Positions 1 to 8,935 of a DNA stretch of 64,000 nt are shown piece by piece. The translations under genes and the position numbers were made by a program. The stretch comes from Oscillospiraceae bacterium. Its GTDB lineage: Bacteria > Bacillota > Clostridia > Oscillospirales > Ruminococcaceae. The notes beneath the pieces were generated by a model. That model did not search any database. It was not told the origin of the DNA and saw only the letters and a program-made list of their open reading frames with translations. The stretch's first letter is position 1. Every line of letters begins with the position of its first letter. The DNA lies in assembly GCA_022800935.1 (NCBI GenBank), contig JAAWRH010000010.1, positions 1 through 64,000 of the forward strand. The letters run 5' to 3'.

Positions 1-68
1 GAAATACTTTAAAAACTTCGGGAAAATGGTATTGTTTTTTGCATTTTTTTATTGTATTATATGAGTAA

Positions 69-106
69 GGGCCAGTGTCAAAAGGTACACCTTTTGACAC
101 TGGCCC
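69..106 (-). terminator. Terminator-like hairpin after the vWA gene
   Basis: A perfect 18-bp inverted repeat with a 2-nt loop (69-86 and 89-106) lies 27 bp past the stop of the vWA gene. On the minus strand it is followed by an AT-rich stretch rather than a clean T run. On the plus strand it is followed by TTTG. It probably ends the six-gene minus-strand operon and may act in both directions. Confidence 0.6.
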
Positions 107-133
107 TTTGTTCTGTGTTATTTATCACAAAAG

Positions 134-1333
134 TCACTTATGTTCTTTTCTCTTCTCAAACTCCTTCCGGAACGCGTTCAGGTCCTGGCCCTTAAACGCC
201 CTCTCCAGCAGCTGGGGCAGCATCTCCGGATTGCAGGCAAAGCAGGGAATCCCCAGCGCCGCCACCTTCCCCGCCATCTGTGCGTCATAGTAGGGCTTGC
301 CCCCGTCGGCAATGGCCAGCAGGCAGATAACTGTCACCCCGGATTCCTTCAGCTCTCCCAGCCGCCGGAGCAGGGCGGCCCGGTTGCCCCCTTCCTCCAA
401 ATCGGTAATCAGGAAAAAGATGGTCTTGGAGGGGTTCTCCACAAACTGCTGGCAGTAGGCCACCGACTTGTCGATGTCGGTCCCGCCCCCCAGCTGGAAC
501 CCGAACAGCAGGTCAACGGGGTCGTCGCTCTTTTCGGTCAGGTCCACGATGTTGGTGTCAAAGGCCACAATCCGCGTCTTTAAGGAGGCCATGCTGGCCA
601 AAATGCAGCTCATGATGGAGGAGTAAATCACCGAAACCCCCATGGAGCCGCTCTGGTCCACGTCCAGGATCACCGTCCACTTGTTGGCGGCCGTTGTGGT
701 GGTGCGGTCGAAAAAGTAGAACCGCTCCGGCACAATGGTCCCCAGCTCCGGGTTAAAGTTTTTCAGGTTCCGCCGGATGGTGTACCGAAAGTCCAGCGCC
801 GCCGCGGAGGGAATGGGGGAATGCTGCCTCCGGTTGATTGCCGCCGTCACCGCCCGCCGGATGTCGTTTTCCAGCAGCTTGTTGATCTCCTCCACAATCT
901 TCTGGATAAATCCCCGGACACTCTCCTTGGAGCGTTTGGGAATCTGGTCCTTGAGCATCAGGATGGTGGAGGCCAGGTTCACGTCCGGCTCCAGGTTTTC
1001 CAGCAGCTCCGGCTCAAAGATAAGCTGCTTGAGGCCGCACCGCTCCATGGCGTCCGACTGAACGATGGTCACCAGGTCCTTGTCGAAAAGGCTGCGCACA
1101 TCCCCCAGCCAGCGGGTGATCTGGGGATTGGAGGGACCCCGGCCCGCCCCCTGTCCCCCTGGGCCAAAGCCCCCCTGTTCGGCCCGGTTGTAGATGGCGG
1201 CAAGGGCGCTGTCCATCAGGGCCTGTTCCTCTGTCAGGGAAACGGGGCTTCCGCCGTTCATGCCGGAAAAACGCTCCTCGCTGTCTTCGCCGAGGATCAG
1301 CCTCCAGCGCTTCATTTGTTCCTCATGTTCCAT
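134..1333 (-). CDS. vWA (CoxE-like) domain protein, last gene of MoxR/vWA operon
   Basis: The protein has 399 aa. Its C-terminal half is a von Willebrand A domain with a complete metal-ion-dependent adhesion site: DQSGS (Asp226, Ser228, Ser230), the threonine of GGGTD (Thr285) and the aspartate of ITDLEEGG (Asp311). The N-terminal 200 residues are helical and Gly/Pro-rich around 55-70. There is no signal peptide, so it should be cytosolic. In MoxR/vWA systems the vWA protein is the metal-dependent partner or adaptor of the AAA+ ATPase. Here the ATPase is two genes upstream. The ATG has GGGAGG about 9 nt before it, and the gap to the upstream DUF5682-like gene is 18 bp, so it is in the same operon. 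The vWA call is firm, but the cellular role is unknown. Confidence 0.9.
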   Translation of the reverse strand: MEHEEQMKRWRLILGEDSEERFSGMNGGSPVSLTEEQALMDSALAAIYNRAEQGGFGPGGQGAGRGPSNPQITRWLGDVRSLFDKDLVTIVQSDAMERCGLKQLIFEPELLENLEPDVNLASTILMLKDQIPKRSKESVRGFIQKIVEEINKLLENDIRRAVTAAINRRQHSPIPSAAALDFRYTIRRNLKNFNPELGTIVPERFYFFDRTTTTAANKWTVILDVDQSGSMGVSVIYSSIMSCILASMASLKTRIVAFDTNIVDLTEKSDDPVDLLFGFQLGGGTDIDKSVAYCQQFVENPSKTIFFLITDLEEGGNRAALLRRLGELKESGVTVICLLAIADGGKPYYDAQMAGKVAALGIPCFACNPEMLPQLLERAFKGQDLNAFRKEFEKRKEHK

Positions 1334-1351
1334 GTTGGCTGTCCTCCCTTC

Positions 1352-3679
1352 TCAAAAGCTGAAATCGAAATCGTCCAGCTCATCCAGCAGCTTTTTCTCG
1401 TCCTTGTTCAGCGCGCCGCCCAGCATCTCGCTCACCTGCTGGACGTTCACCTGCCACAGCTCCCCCAGGTTTTCCGCGATGTCGCTCTTTTCCTTGGCGG
1501 AAAAATCCGCGAAGGCCCGGCGCAGGAACACCAGCGCCCGCTTGAATTCCTCGTCGTCCAGGGTTTCCAGGTATTGGTCCAGGCTCTCCCAAAGGCTCAT
1601 TCTGGCGATAAGAGCATAGCGGTTTTTCATGGAAAGCCCCGCGAACCAGTTGGCCCCCAGCTCCGCCGGGACCCCCTTGGAAAGGCGGCGCTCCACCTCA
1701 ACAGAAAGCTGTTCATTGGATATCTTCCCCCGCTCCAGCAGGATGGCGGCGGCAAAGCCGGACAGCCGGGTGTTCAGGTCGTCCCGGCCCGCAACCTGTC
1801 CCAGGGTGGAAATCCACCGCTCCTGATCCAGCTGCTCCTGGTCCAGGGCCACCTGGTTGAGCTGGTCGATTCCCTTCACAATCATGGCGGCGGCCCCGTC
1901 GTCGCACAGGCAGGCGGAGGGCAGCAGCAGGCAGGCCCGCAGGAAAAGCTGGTCCAGAATGGGCAGCAGCGGCCCGCTGTCCAGCCTCCGGATATCCCCA
2001 TACCTTAGAACCGTTGACAGCCGGAAAGCCGTCTGGGCTATCTCGTTGACGTCCGCCGCGTCCACGGCCATCTTTTGCAGGGCGGCGGTGGCATAGGCCA
2101 CAGATTCGGGCATCCCGCAGCAGAAGGCGTCCTCAACGACGGCGGCAATGGCGGCGATGTTCCCGCCCGCCTCCACCGTCTCCTTCATATGGAGGGAGGC
2201 GGCGGCGGCAACGGTTTCCCCCTTCAGGGCCGCTTCCACAATTTCTATCTCCGCCTCCGGGCTCCACCGCAGAACCCAATGCTCCGCCCAGGTGGCCTTG
2301 TCCTGGGTGGTCTGCTGCTTCTGCACAAAGGAGATTCCCAGCACCCGCAGCCGGTGGAGGAAAAAGGACCGCCGCAAGTCCAGAAAAGCGGATTTCTCCG
2401 ACTTCACCGTCAGCTTTTCCCGCAGGTCCAGCTGTAGGTCCTGGGCGGTGACAGAGCGGTATTTATCCAGCTTCAAATCGGCCAGCAGCCGGTAAAAGTC
2501 CGACTGGATGGAGGTCCGGCTCACCCCGTCGGGCAGTGCGCCAATGCGGGTCCCGATTTCGGTGTCCGCCACAGCCTGGGCAATCTCCCCGAAGTTCCCG
2601 TGTCCCATGCAGGTGGTGGCCGCGTCCCGCAGGTCCCGCAGGCAGGGGGTGGAGTAGCCGTGGAGCTCCGCCAAAACCCCCGCCAGCCGGACCGCCTCGA
2701 TGACCTCCGCCGAGGAGACCATGTTCCCGTTTCTCCGCTGATAAGCGGCGATGCGGGAAAGATAGCTGTAGGCGGTATAGGAGGGCTTCCGGCGGGTCAA
2801 CCCCTCCCACAGCAGCTCGTAGTAAGCCGGGGCGCGGTTGCCCGCCCCGTAGCCGGAACGGGAGGAAAGCCGGTAATAGGAATAGGGCATCAGGGTTTTT
2901 TCCGCCTCCAGTCTGGGGAGGGATGCTATCTCCTGGTCGGTCATAGGCGGCGTATCATCCAAAAGCCCCTGGACATGGTAGGAGCCGGTGACGACAAAGA
3001 TGTCCTCCGGCGCAAAGCCCTCCTCCACGGCGTCGGCAATCTGCCGTTTCATATAGGCTTCCCGCACCAGGGTTTCGGCCCAGTCCTGTTCCCGGCCCTG
3101 GGTCAGCTCCCGGAGCTGTTTTCCGAACTCCCTGGCCCCCTGGAGGTATGCCTCCGGGATGCAGGTGTGCTCGATGGTCCGTTCCCAGAAAGTCTCGTGG
3201 CCGTCCTCTCCGGAAAGCTCATCCAGCCGCTGATAAACCGTGACAGTCGCGCTTTCCCCGTTTTCCTCGTCGGAATCGCTCTCCGCCCCGCTGATGTTTT
3301 CCTCCCCCTCCTGGTCTATCTGCTGCCTTGCCTCGGCAATGGCCAGAAACACCCCGGAGGGCAGGTCAATCAGCCGGCACTCCCGCTTGTTCTCAAAGGC
3401 CCAGCGGATGGCCTGATATTCCGGGGAATACTCCGCCAGAGGGTAGAGGATGGTGCGGATTGGCAGCTTTTTGGTATAAGCCATCATGGCGACAGGGGGC
3501 CGTGTCTCCTGCCGGATGATATGGGGCAGCTGGTCGGTCAGGTCGCTGGGCCCCTCCACCAGCACCAGGCGGGGTTTTTTCTCCTCCAGAAGCTGGAGAA
3601 GGTTCCACGCCCCCGCCGGGGAAAGGTGCCGCACGCCGAACACCGTTGGAACGCCCCGGACAGCAGCAGTGTTCATCAC
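1352..3679 (-). CDS. DUF5682-like protein with EreA/TraB-like N-terminal half
   Basis: The protein has about 775 aa. The N-terminal part carries GVRHLSP (15-21), LVEGP (40-44), SPE..A..WA (85-94), IDLP (104-107) and, after an acidic insert near 125-160, VVTGSYH (229-235). This order of a His motif, an acidic VEGP motif and a second hydrophobic-strand His resembles the EreA/ChaN/TraB fold and what I recall of DUF5682 in vWA/MoxR gene clusters. The C-terminal 400 residues are helical and not recognised. The first codon is GTG, with AAGGAG 8 nt before it; an ATG follows at 3676. Either choice overlaps the stop of the MoxR gene, which implies translational coupling. It may be an enzyme or a substrate-recognition partner of the ATPase, and its activity is unknown. 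Confidence 0.8.
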   Translation of the reverse strand: MMNTAAVRGVPTVFGVRHLSPAGAWNLLQLLEEKKPRLVLVEGPSDLTDQLPHIIRQETRPPVAMMAYTKKLPIRTILYPLAEYSPEYQAIRWAFENKRECRLIDLPSGVFLAIAEARQQIDQEGEENISGAESDSDEENGESATVTVYQRLDELSGEDGHETFWERTIEHTCIPEAYLQGAREFGKQLRELTQGREQDWAETLVREAYMKRQIADAVEEGFAPEDIFVVTGSYHVQGLLDDTPPMTDQEIASLPRLEAEKTLMPYSYYRLSSRSGYGAGNRAPAYYELLWEGLTRRKPSYTAYSYLSRIAAYQRRNGNMVSSAEVIEAVRLAGVLAELHGYSTPCLRDLRDAATTCMGHGNFGEIAQAVADTEIGTRIGALPDGVSRTSIQSDFYRLLADLKLDKYRSVTAQDLQLDLREKLTVKSEKSAFLDLRRSFFLHRLRVLGISFVQKQQTTQDKATWAEHWVLRWSPEAEIEIVEAALKGETVAAAASLHMKETVEAGGNIAAIAAVVEDAFCCGMPESVAYATAALQKMAVDAADVNEIAQTAFRLSTVLRYGDIRRLDSGPLLPILDQLFLRACLLLPSACLCDDGAAAMIVKGIDQLNQVALDQEQLDQERWISTLGQVAGRDDLNTRLSGFAAAILLERGKISNEQLSVEVERRLSKGVPAELGANWFAGLSMKNRYALIARMSLWESLDQYLETLDDEEFKRALVFLRRAFADFSAKEKSDIAENLGELWQVNVQQVSEMLGGALNKDEKKLLDELDDFDFSF

Positions 3680-4773
3680 CGGTTCAGCTCCTTACACTCC
3701 TGATACAGTCCCAGCCAGCGGGACCCGCGTTTTTTCATGATGTTCTCCAGGTATTCCTTCCAGGCCGCGCCGTCCTTGTCGTCGTCCTTGACCACCGCCC
3801 CCTGGAGCCCGGCGGCAAGGTCATAGTCGGTGATGGTCCCGTCTCCAAAGCTCCCCGCCAGGGCCATGGAGTTGGCCAGCAGGGAGATGGCCTCGGCGGT
3901 GGAGAGCACGCCGCTGGTGGGCTTCAGCTTCTGCTTGCCGTCCAGGGTCATGCCGGAACGCAGCTCCCGGAAGATGGTACACACCTTTTCCACCACCTCC
4001 ACCGCCGGAAGCTGGGCGTTCAGGTCCAGGCTTTCCGAAAGCTGGGCGACGCGGGTCTGTACTATCTCCATCTCCGAATCCAGGTCCGCCGGGGCGGGGA
4101 GAACCACGATGTTGAAACGCCGCTTTAAGGCGGCGGACATCTCGTTGACCCCCTTGTCCCTGGTGTTGGCGGTGGCGATGACCGAAAACCCCTTCTGGGC
4201 GGGCAGCTCAATCCCCAGCTCCGGCACCGAAATCCGCTTTTCTGACAGGATGGAGATCAGGGCGTCCTGCACCTCGGAGGCGCAGCGGGAAATCTCCTCC
4301 ATCCTGGCGATGGTCCCGGTCTCCATGGCCCGGTACACCGGGCTTTTCAGCATGGCCTCCGGCGAGGGGCCCTTGGAGATAAGCATGGCGTAGTTCCAGG
4401 AGTAGCGGATCTGCTCCTCGGTGGTTCCGGCGGTGCCCTGGATAACCTTGGTGGAGTCCCCGTTGATGGCCGCCGCCAGGTGCTCGGACAGCCAGGACTT
4501 TGCCGTCCCCGGCTCCCCGATGAGCAGCAGGGCCCGGTCGGTGACCAGGGTGGAGATGGCGATTTCCACCAGCCGCTTATGGCCGATGTACTTGGGGGTG
4601 ATAACGGTTCTTCCCGCCTTGCCGCCGGTGATATAGGTCAGGACAGAGCGGGGGGACATTTTCCACCCTGTGGGGATGGGGTCCTTCTCCGCCGCAATCA
4701 GGGCGTCGATCTCCTTCTGGAAAAGCTGCTCCGCCGGGAGCCGCTGGACTTTGGATTCGGTTTTTTCTGCCAT
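3676..4773 (-). CDS. MoxR-family AAA+ ATPase
   Basis: The protein has 365 aa. Walker A is GEPGTAKS (86-93). The Walker B region reads ARMEEISR (about 156-163), where the usual DE pair is EE, a conservative change. Sensor 1 is ATANTRD with Asn203, and an arginine-rich ALKRRF segment (215-220) follows. This is the MoxR layout: an ATPase that works as a chaperone with a vWA partner. A GGAAGGAG site sits about 11 nt before the ATG. The gene lies 33 bp after the alkyltransferase-like gene and overlaps the DUF5682-like gene. The vWA partner is encoded two genes downstream. The ATPase call is secure. Which protein or metal site it remodels cannot be told from sequence. Confidence 0.92.
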   Translation of the reverse strand: MAEKTESKVQRLPAEQLFQKEIDALIAAEKDPIPTGWKMSPRSVLTYITGGKAGRTVITPKYIGHKRLVEIAISTLVTDRALLLIGEPGTAKSWLSEHLAAAINGDSTKVIQGTAGTTEEQIRYSWNYAMLISKGPSPEAMLKSPVYRAMETGTIARMEEISRCASEVQDALISILSEKRISVPELGIELPAQKGFSVIATANTRDKGVNEMSAALKRRFNIVVLPAPADLDSEMEIVQTRVAQLSESLDLNAQLPAVEVVEKVCTIFRELRSGMTLDGKQKLKPTSGVLSTAEAISLLANSMALAGSFGDGTITDYDLAAGLQGAVVKDDDKDGAAWKEYLENIMKKRGSRWLGLYQECKELNR

Positions 4774-4806
4774 TTGGATGTGTCTCCTTCCAATATTTAT
4801 GCTTTT

Positions 4807-5292
4807 TTATGATTCTTTCAGGTCAAAAAGGGCCTTTTCATAATCCACGACAAAGTATTTGATGTTGGTCCGGCCCCTTGGGGCGACAATATGTCCCTCC
4901 GCCTCCAGCTTTGCCTTCTGGGCCTCCGCGCCGCCGGGGTATTTGGGATTCAGCTCCCCGTTGGCCTTCAGGGTTCTCCAGTAAGGAGTGATATCTTCGG
5001 TGCGCTGGCTGCTGGCCCACGCGGCGATAGACACAAAAATCCCCGCCGTGATGGGCTCCGTAAAGTCGGCCCGGTTCCGCCTTGCAAAGTACCGGCGAAT
5101 CTCCCCCACTGTGGTCAGCTTTCCCCAGGGGACCCGCTTCATGACCTTGTCGTAATCGATGGGCGGGGCAAAGTACATCCTGCTGCCGCCGTATTTCTCA
5201 ATGCTTTTCGGGTCGGTGATGGTCTGAATTTTGGGCATATCCTTGCTGTCATGGAGCATGGCGTTGAAATCCTTTTTATCCTCGTTTGCCAT
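4807..5292 (-). CDS. MGMT-family alkyltransferase-like protein without the acceptor cysteine
   Basis: The protein has 161 aa from the ATG preceded by AGGAGGT 7 nt upstream; an earlier in-frame ATG lacks such a site. The segments VPWGKLTTVGEI (54-65), ITPYWRTLKANGEL (101-114) and PGGAEAQKAKLEAEGH (119-134) match the DNA-binding and active-site region of O6-alkylguanine transferases. In active enzymes the motif is PCHR; here it is PYWR (103-106), so there is no alkyl-acceptor cysteine. Proteins of this type (ATL-like) bind alkylated or modified DNA without repairing it. The gene lies inside the MoxR/vWA operon, which hints that this system senses DNA or a small adduct. The family call is good, while the DNA role is inference. 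Confidence 0.78.
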   Translation of the reverse strand: MANEDKKDFNAMLHDSKDMPKIQTITDPKSIEKYGGSRMYFAPPIDYDKVMKRVPWGKLTTVGEIRRYFARRNRADFTEPITAGIFVSIAAWASSQRTEDITPYWRTLKANGELNPKYPGGAEAQKAKLEAEGHIVAPRGRTNIKYFVVDYEKALFDLKES

Positions 5293-5359
5293 CTGCAAAC
5301 ACCTCCTGCCAAAAGCATAGGACATTTTTTCATGTTCCGCAATGAGAAGATTGAAAAAA

Positions 5360-7309
5360 TTATATGCCCTTCCCGCTGGCCCTTAGCTGCGCGCACCATT
5401 CCTCCACCTTCTGGCTGTCCCAGTTTTTGATGTTTACACGCTTCTTCTTCACCATCTCTATCACCTGCTCCAGCTCCTCCGCCTTCTGGGCGTCGGTCAT
5501 GGGGGCGTTGCACACCAGATTATAAAAATACCAATAGCTGTTGTTAAAGTTCTTTTTGGCGGAGGCCACTACCAGCCCCCTGCACTTCTCCCCCACCCAG
5601 CCGCAGGTGCGCAGATAGAAAAACAGCGGCCTGGAATCCACGGAGGGGGCAAGGGCCTTTTGGTAAAAATATTCCCCCATCACATTGCAGACATAGGCGT
5701 CCTTCGGGTCTATCAGCCTGCCAAAATTGGCGCTGTTCTGCACCCGGTCCAGCGCCCCTGTGGCGTAGAAGTCAAACCACCTGCGGTCCAGGTTCTCAAA
5801 CAGGTTCCGCCGGATGGCAACGCCCCTTTCCTTGGGCCGCAGGGGGTCCTGCACCGTCACGGCAATCTCGTATTTTCCCGCATTCCCGTCAAAGGAGAGG
5901 TACAGGAAAAGGTCCGAAAAGGATTTTACGCAGGAGTCATAATATATGTTTTTCTTTCCGATGTAGGATATAAACCGGTCGTAAACCTCCCTGGCAGGGC
6001 GGGTGAGAAGGGCGGCGGCAAGGGCGGGCTTGAAAAACTCCACCCCCACTTGGCAGAACAGCTCATCCGCAAGCTCCACCAGAGGGCGGGAGGGGGAATA
6101 CAGAATCGCGTTGGTCAGTATGGTGGGCAGCGTCTGGGTAAAGGGGGCGGAATGGTTGTAGCTGCCGTAGCCTCCAGGGCCGTAGGCGGAGGAAAACTGC
6201 ACCTGTTTATTTTTGGCGTCAACCAGCTTATCCAGGGCGTTGGCTGTTGGCCGCTGGCCCACACGCCAGAACCAGGCCCGCAGCGCGGGGGAGCTCTTGC
6301 CGTTCAAGGACCGGAGCAGAGCGTCAAAGGCGGAAACATCCGCCGCCTCAGCCGGAACCTTTTCCTTCACGCTGCCCAGCAGGCGGTCAGTCGCCTCCTC
6401 CAGGGCGGAGGCAATCATGTCGGAGACGGCGTCAGAGGTATTGAAAGCCAAAAACGGAGCGGTCAACCCCGGATTTTTCTTCATCACCTTTTCCCAGAAC
6501 GCCAAGGCTTCGGGGGTGTCCATATACGCCAGCGCCGCCTGGGCGGCCTTTTTGCAGACGCCCTTTTCCCCTTTGATCAGGTCCAGCAGCAGTCCGGTAT
6601 TCTCCTGGCAGTGGCGCAGAGCGAAGATAGCCGCCTCCCGGACCTCCTTTTCGGCGGTGTCCAGCAGGGAGATATACCAGTCGTTCTCCCTTTCCTTCCC
6701 CACGGCTTCGATGATGTGGACCCGCCGGACCATCTCCCGCTTTCCCTTGGGGTCCAGGCCGTGCTTCAGCAGGGGGATGATATCCTCCCCCTCCTCACAG
6801 AGCCATTTTTCAATCTGCTCGGCAAGCTCGCTGTAGCTGGCCCCCAGGCCCTTGATCATCGCGTCCTTCAGGCGGTAGTCCCGGAACAGCTCCGGGTGGT
6901 CCCTGTGCATATCCACCACGGTGGAGTAATGCCCGCTCCCGGAGGTGGTCAGCGCCTCCAGCAGGGGGGCTACGGCGCTGTAGGGGGCGTTGGACAGGGA
7001 ACGCCTGCCCCCCTCCGGCAGGTCGATCTCCTCTATCTCCCCCTCTGCCTCCACAATCCCCTGGGTGCAGAGCACCGCGTCGGTCAGGGCATAGGCGTCC
7101 AGCACCGCTCCGCAGAGGTCCGGGCAGCCGGGGACCAGGGCGGACTTCGCCGTATCATAAATGCGTTTAAACACTGGGGAGGCTCCCGCCAACGGAGCCA
7201 TCTGCTCCACCGCCCGCGCCAGGCGGAAGTCGTCGCCAATCAGGGACACGCCCGCGATCATGCTGGATTCCAGGCGTTCCCGCAGTTCAAAAAGCGGCTG
7301 TAAATTCAT
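5360..7309 (-). CDS. HEAT-repeat-like protein of the MoxR/vWA operon
   Basis: The protein has 649 aa. Residues around 150-300 form paired amphipathic helices, for example the segment with KERENDWYISLLDTAEKEV then AAIFALRHCQEN, which is typical of HEAT or armadillo repeats used as protein-binding scaffolds. There is no signal peptide, membrane segment or catalytic motif that I recognise. AAGGGGGG lies a few bases before the ATG. The gene starts 13 bp after the SWIM gene and ends 67 bp before the alkyltransferase-like gene. In this context it is probably a scaffold linking the recognition proteins to the ATPase. It could also belong to an uncharacterised DUF family that I cannot name with confidence. 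Confidence 0.7.
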   Translation of the reverse strand: MNLQPLFELRERLESSMIAGVSLIGDDFRLARAVEQMAPLAGASPVFKRIYDTAKSALVPGCPDLCGAVLDAYALTDAVLCTQGIVEAEGEIEEIDLPEGGRRSLSNAPYSAVAPLLEALTTSGSGHYSTVVDMHRDHPELFRDYRLKDAMIKGLGASYSELAEQIEKWLCEEGEDIIPLLKHGLDPKGKREMVRRVHIIEAVGKERENDWYISLLDTAEKEVREAAIFALRHCQENTGLLLDLIKGEKGVCKKAAQAALAYMDTPEALAFWEKVMKKNPGLTAPFLAFNTSDAVSDMIASALEEATDRLLGSVKEKVPAEAADVSAFDALLRSLNGKSSPALRAWFWRVGQRPTANALDKLVDAKNKQVQFSSAYGPGGYGSYNHSAPFTQTLPTILTNAILYSPSRPLVELADELFCQVGVEFFKPALAAALLTRPAREVYDRFISYIGKKNIYYDSCVKSFSDLFLYLSFDGNAGKYEIAVTVQDPLRPKERGVAIRRNLFENLDRRWFDFYATGALDRVQNSANFGRLIDPKDAYVCNVMGEYFYQKALAPSVDSRPLFFYLRTCGWVGEKCRGLVVASAKKNFNNSYWYFYNLVCNAPMTDAQKAEELEQVIEMVKKKRVNIKNWDSQKVEEWCAQLRASGKGI

Positions 7310-7322
7310 ATTCGTTCCCCCC

Positions 7323-8771
7323 TTAATACATCAGACGCACAACGTCCTGTTCGGTGACAATGCTGTAGGGCTGCATACAGACACGCTGCCGCGCCCTGTC
7401 GTAATAAAAGGCACCCAGAAGCACCTGGTTTTCCAGCGCGTTTTTATCCGGCAGCATGGAAAGCCGCCGGGCGGTATCCTCGCTGCCGGGCATATTGTCC
7501 AGCAGGACGGTGTGCCCCGCCGGGTCCTCCAGCACATACCCCGCCTCGTTTTTTCCAATCCGCCGGAAGCGGACCAGGGTGGCAATCTTGTCAGGGGAGA
7601 GGGCGTTTTTCAGCTCGTTCTTCGCCGCCTTGACGATGCCGGAAAGCTCGGTTGCGGCCTTGGCACGCAGCTGTGCCAGATGCTCCCCAGTCACCGGGAC
7701 AAACTCCGCCGCCTCCCAGCGGATTCTGCGGTTGAGCCCTCCGGGATAATAGGTGAGAATCGGGACCCTTGCCAATTCAAAGACGGTGTCGTCCTGTTTG
7801 ACGTATTTTACCGCCTTGACAGGCCGGTAGTTGCAGGTGACGGAAACCTCCCCCGTCTCCAGGTCAGCCCACCAGCCGGTGTCGATATATTCCCTGCGGG
7901 CCTCGTCATAATAAATGTTAAAGGCAAGCTGCATGATTTGGGCGTTTTCCTTTTTCAGCCCCAGGGCCTGGAGCTGGTCCAACTTCCACACGCCGCCCAG
8001 GGCCTCATACAGCTCGCTGCCATCGTCCCCCACGTCGCCGGACTCCAGCTTGCCATTCAGGTAAGCTCTGGACTTGGTGAGCAGGGCGCGGAGCCGGGCT
8101 AGAATCCCCGCGGCGCGGGTGTAGTGTACCGTGTCCGCGTCCTTCCGGAAGGCCTCCATCTCCAGCACCAGCTCGTTGAGATACGCCTGGGGGCCAGGAA
8201 GGTAGTAATCCCCCAGCTGCTTGGCCAGGTCCCGGTAGGAGGAAGACGAATTGCCGCCCATGGCCCCCAGCCCGGTGTTCAAAAGTCCGTTCACCAGCTC
8301 CTGGGTCATGTCCAGCCCTTCCAGCTGTTTTTTCAGCTTTTTGGTCCGGGCGGCCTTGTTCACCTTGGGCGGGGCCTTGGGGGCGGCGGGGTCCGCCTCC
8401 TCCGTTTTCGCTGTGGCCTTTTCCGCCTTGGCCTCCAGCTTTTTCCGCTTTTGCAGGATGTCCTCCGGAACCTCGCAGGGGGCGAACTTCTTCTGGGCGG
8501 CCATCTCAAACAGGAGGGCCAGGCTGTGCTTGCAGGGGAACTGGCGGCTGGGACAGGAGCAGCGGTAGACCGGCTTGGCCGGGTCGGCGAAGTCGGCGGA
8601 GGTGGTGTAGTTGGAGGAGCCGCTGCCGGTACACTCTCCCATATAGAAGGTATCGTCCGCCGAGGCGTACAGGCGGACAAAGCCGCCGGAAGAGGAAATT
8701 TTCTTGGCGTTCTTGACAGCGGCGGGGTTTGGGGCGATAGAGGTGACATATTGTTCGGTGATCTGTCTCAT
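7323..8771 (-). CDS. SWIM zinc-finger protein, first gene of MoxR/vWA operon
   Basis: The protein has 482 aa. A SWIM zinc finger, CxCx(6)CxH, is formed by Cys71, Cys73, Cys80 and His82 in a VYRCSCPSRQFPCKH context. SWIM fingers bind DNA or proteins. After it comes a Lys/Ala/Glu-rich linker (about 95-150) and a long C-terminal region (from about 155) without a recognised domain. AAAGGAAG precedes the ATG. A strong promoter lies 57-85 bp upstream, so this is the promoter-proximal gene of the six-gene operon. SWIM proteins are recurring members of vWA/MoxR gene clusters (known). A recognition role is inferred. Confidence 0.85.
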   Translation of the reverse strand: MRQITEQYVTSIAPNPAAVKNAKKISSSGGFVRLYASADDTFYMGECTGSGSSNYTTSADFADPAKPVYRCSCPSRQFPCKHSLALLFEMAAQKKFAPCEVPEDILQKRKKLEAKAEKATAKTEEADPAAPKAPPKVNKAARTKKLKKQLEGLDMTQELVNGLLNTGLGAMGGNSSSSYRDLAKQLGDYYLPGPQAYLNELVLEMEAFRKDADTVHYTRAAGILARLRALLTKSRAYLNGKLESGDVGDDGSELYEALGGVWKLDQLQALGLKKENAQIMQLAFNIYYDEARREYIDTGWWADLETGEVSVTCNYRPVKAVKYVKQDDTVFELARVPILTYYPGGLNRRIRWEAAEFVPVTGEHLAQLRAKAATELSGIVKAAKNELKNALSPDKIATLVRFRRIGKNEAGYVLEDPAGHTVLLDNMPGSEDTARRLSMLPDKNALENQVLLGAFYYDRARQRVCMQPYSIVTEQDVVRLMY

Positions 8772-8827
8772 AAATATCGCTTCCTTTATCTTGATTGCGT
8801 TTTTATCGCAGTGGAGTCCATGTGATG

Positions 8828-8856
8828 ATTATATCATAAGTTTAATTTTACATCAA
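8828..8856 (-). promoter_or_regulatory. Promoter of the SWIM-MoxR-vWA operon
   Basis: On the minus strand TTGATG (8856-8851) and a perfect TATAAT (8833-8828) are separated by 17 bp, 57 bp before the SWIM start codon. The -10 lies in a small near-palindrome (ATGATTATATCAT), which could be an operator. Confidence 0.7.
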
Positions 8857-8935
8857 TAAAAACAGTGTGGCGCAAAGCATAAAACAAGTAAAAAAACTGT
8901 AAACAAATGTTTTGCAAAAAGTATTCTTTTTTCTC

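Noticed and set aside
2600-3703. Long open frame of 367 codons antisense to the DUF5682-like gene
   Set aside because: It is a mirror of GC-rich codon use in the real gene, without a ribosome site or recognisable motifs. Similar antisense frames at 5660-7303, 23171-24685, 30794-32257, 35205-36548 and 37159-38259 were dropped for the same reason.
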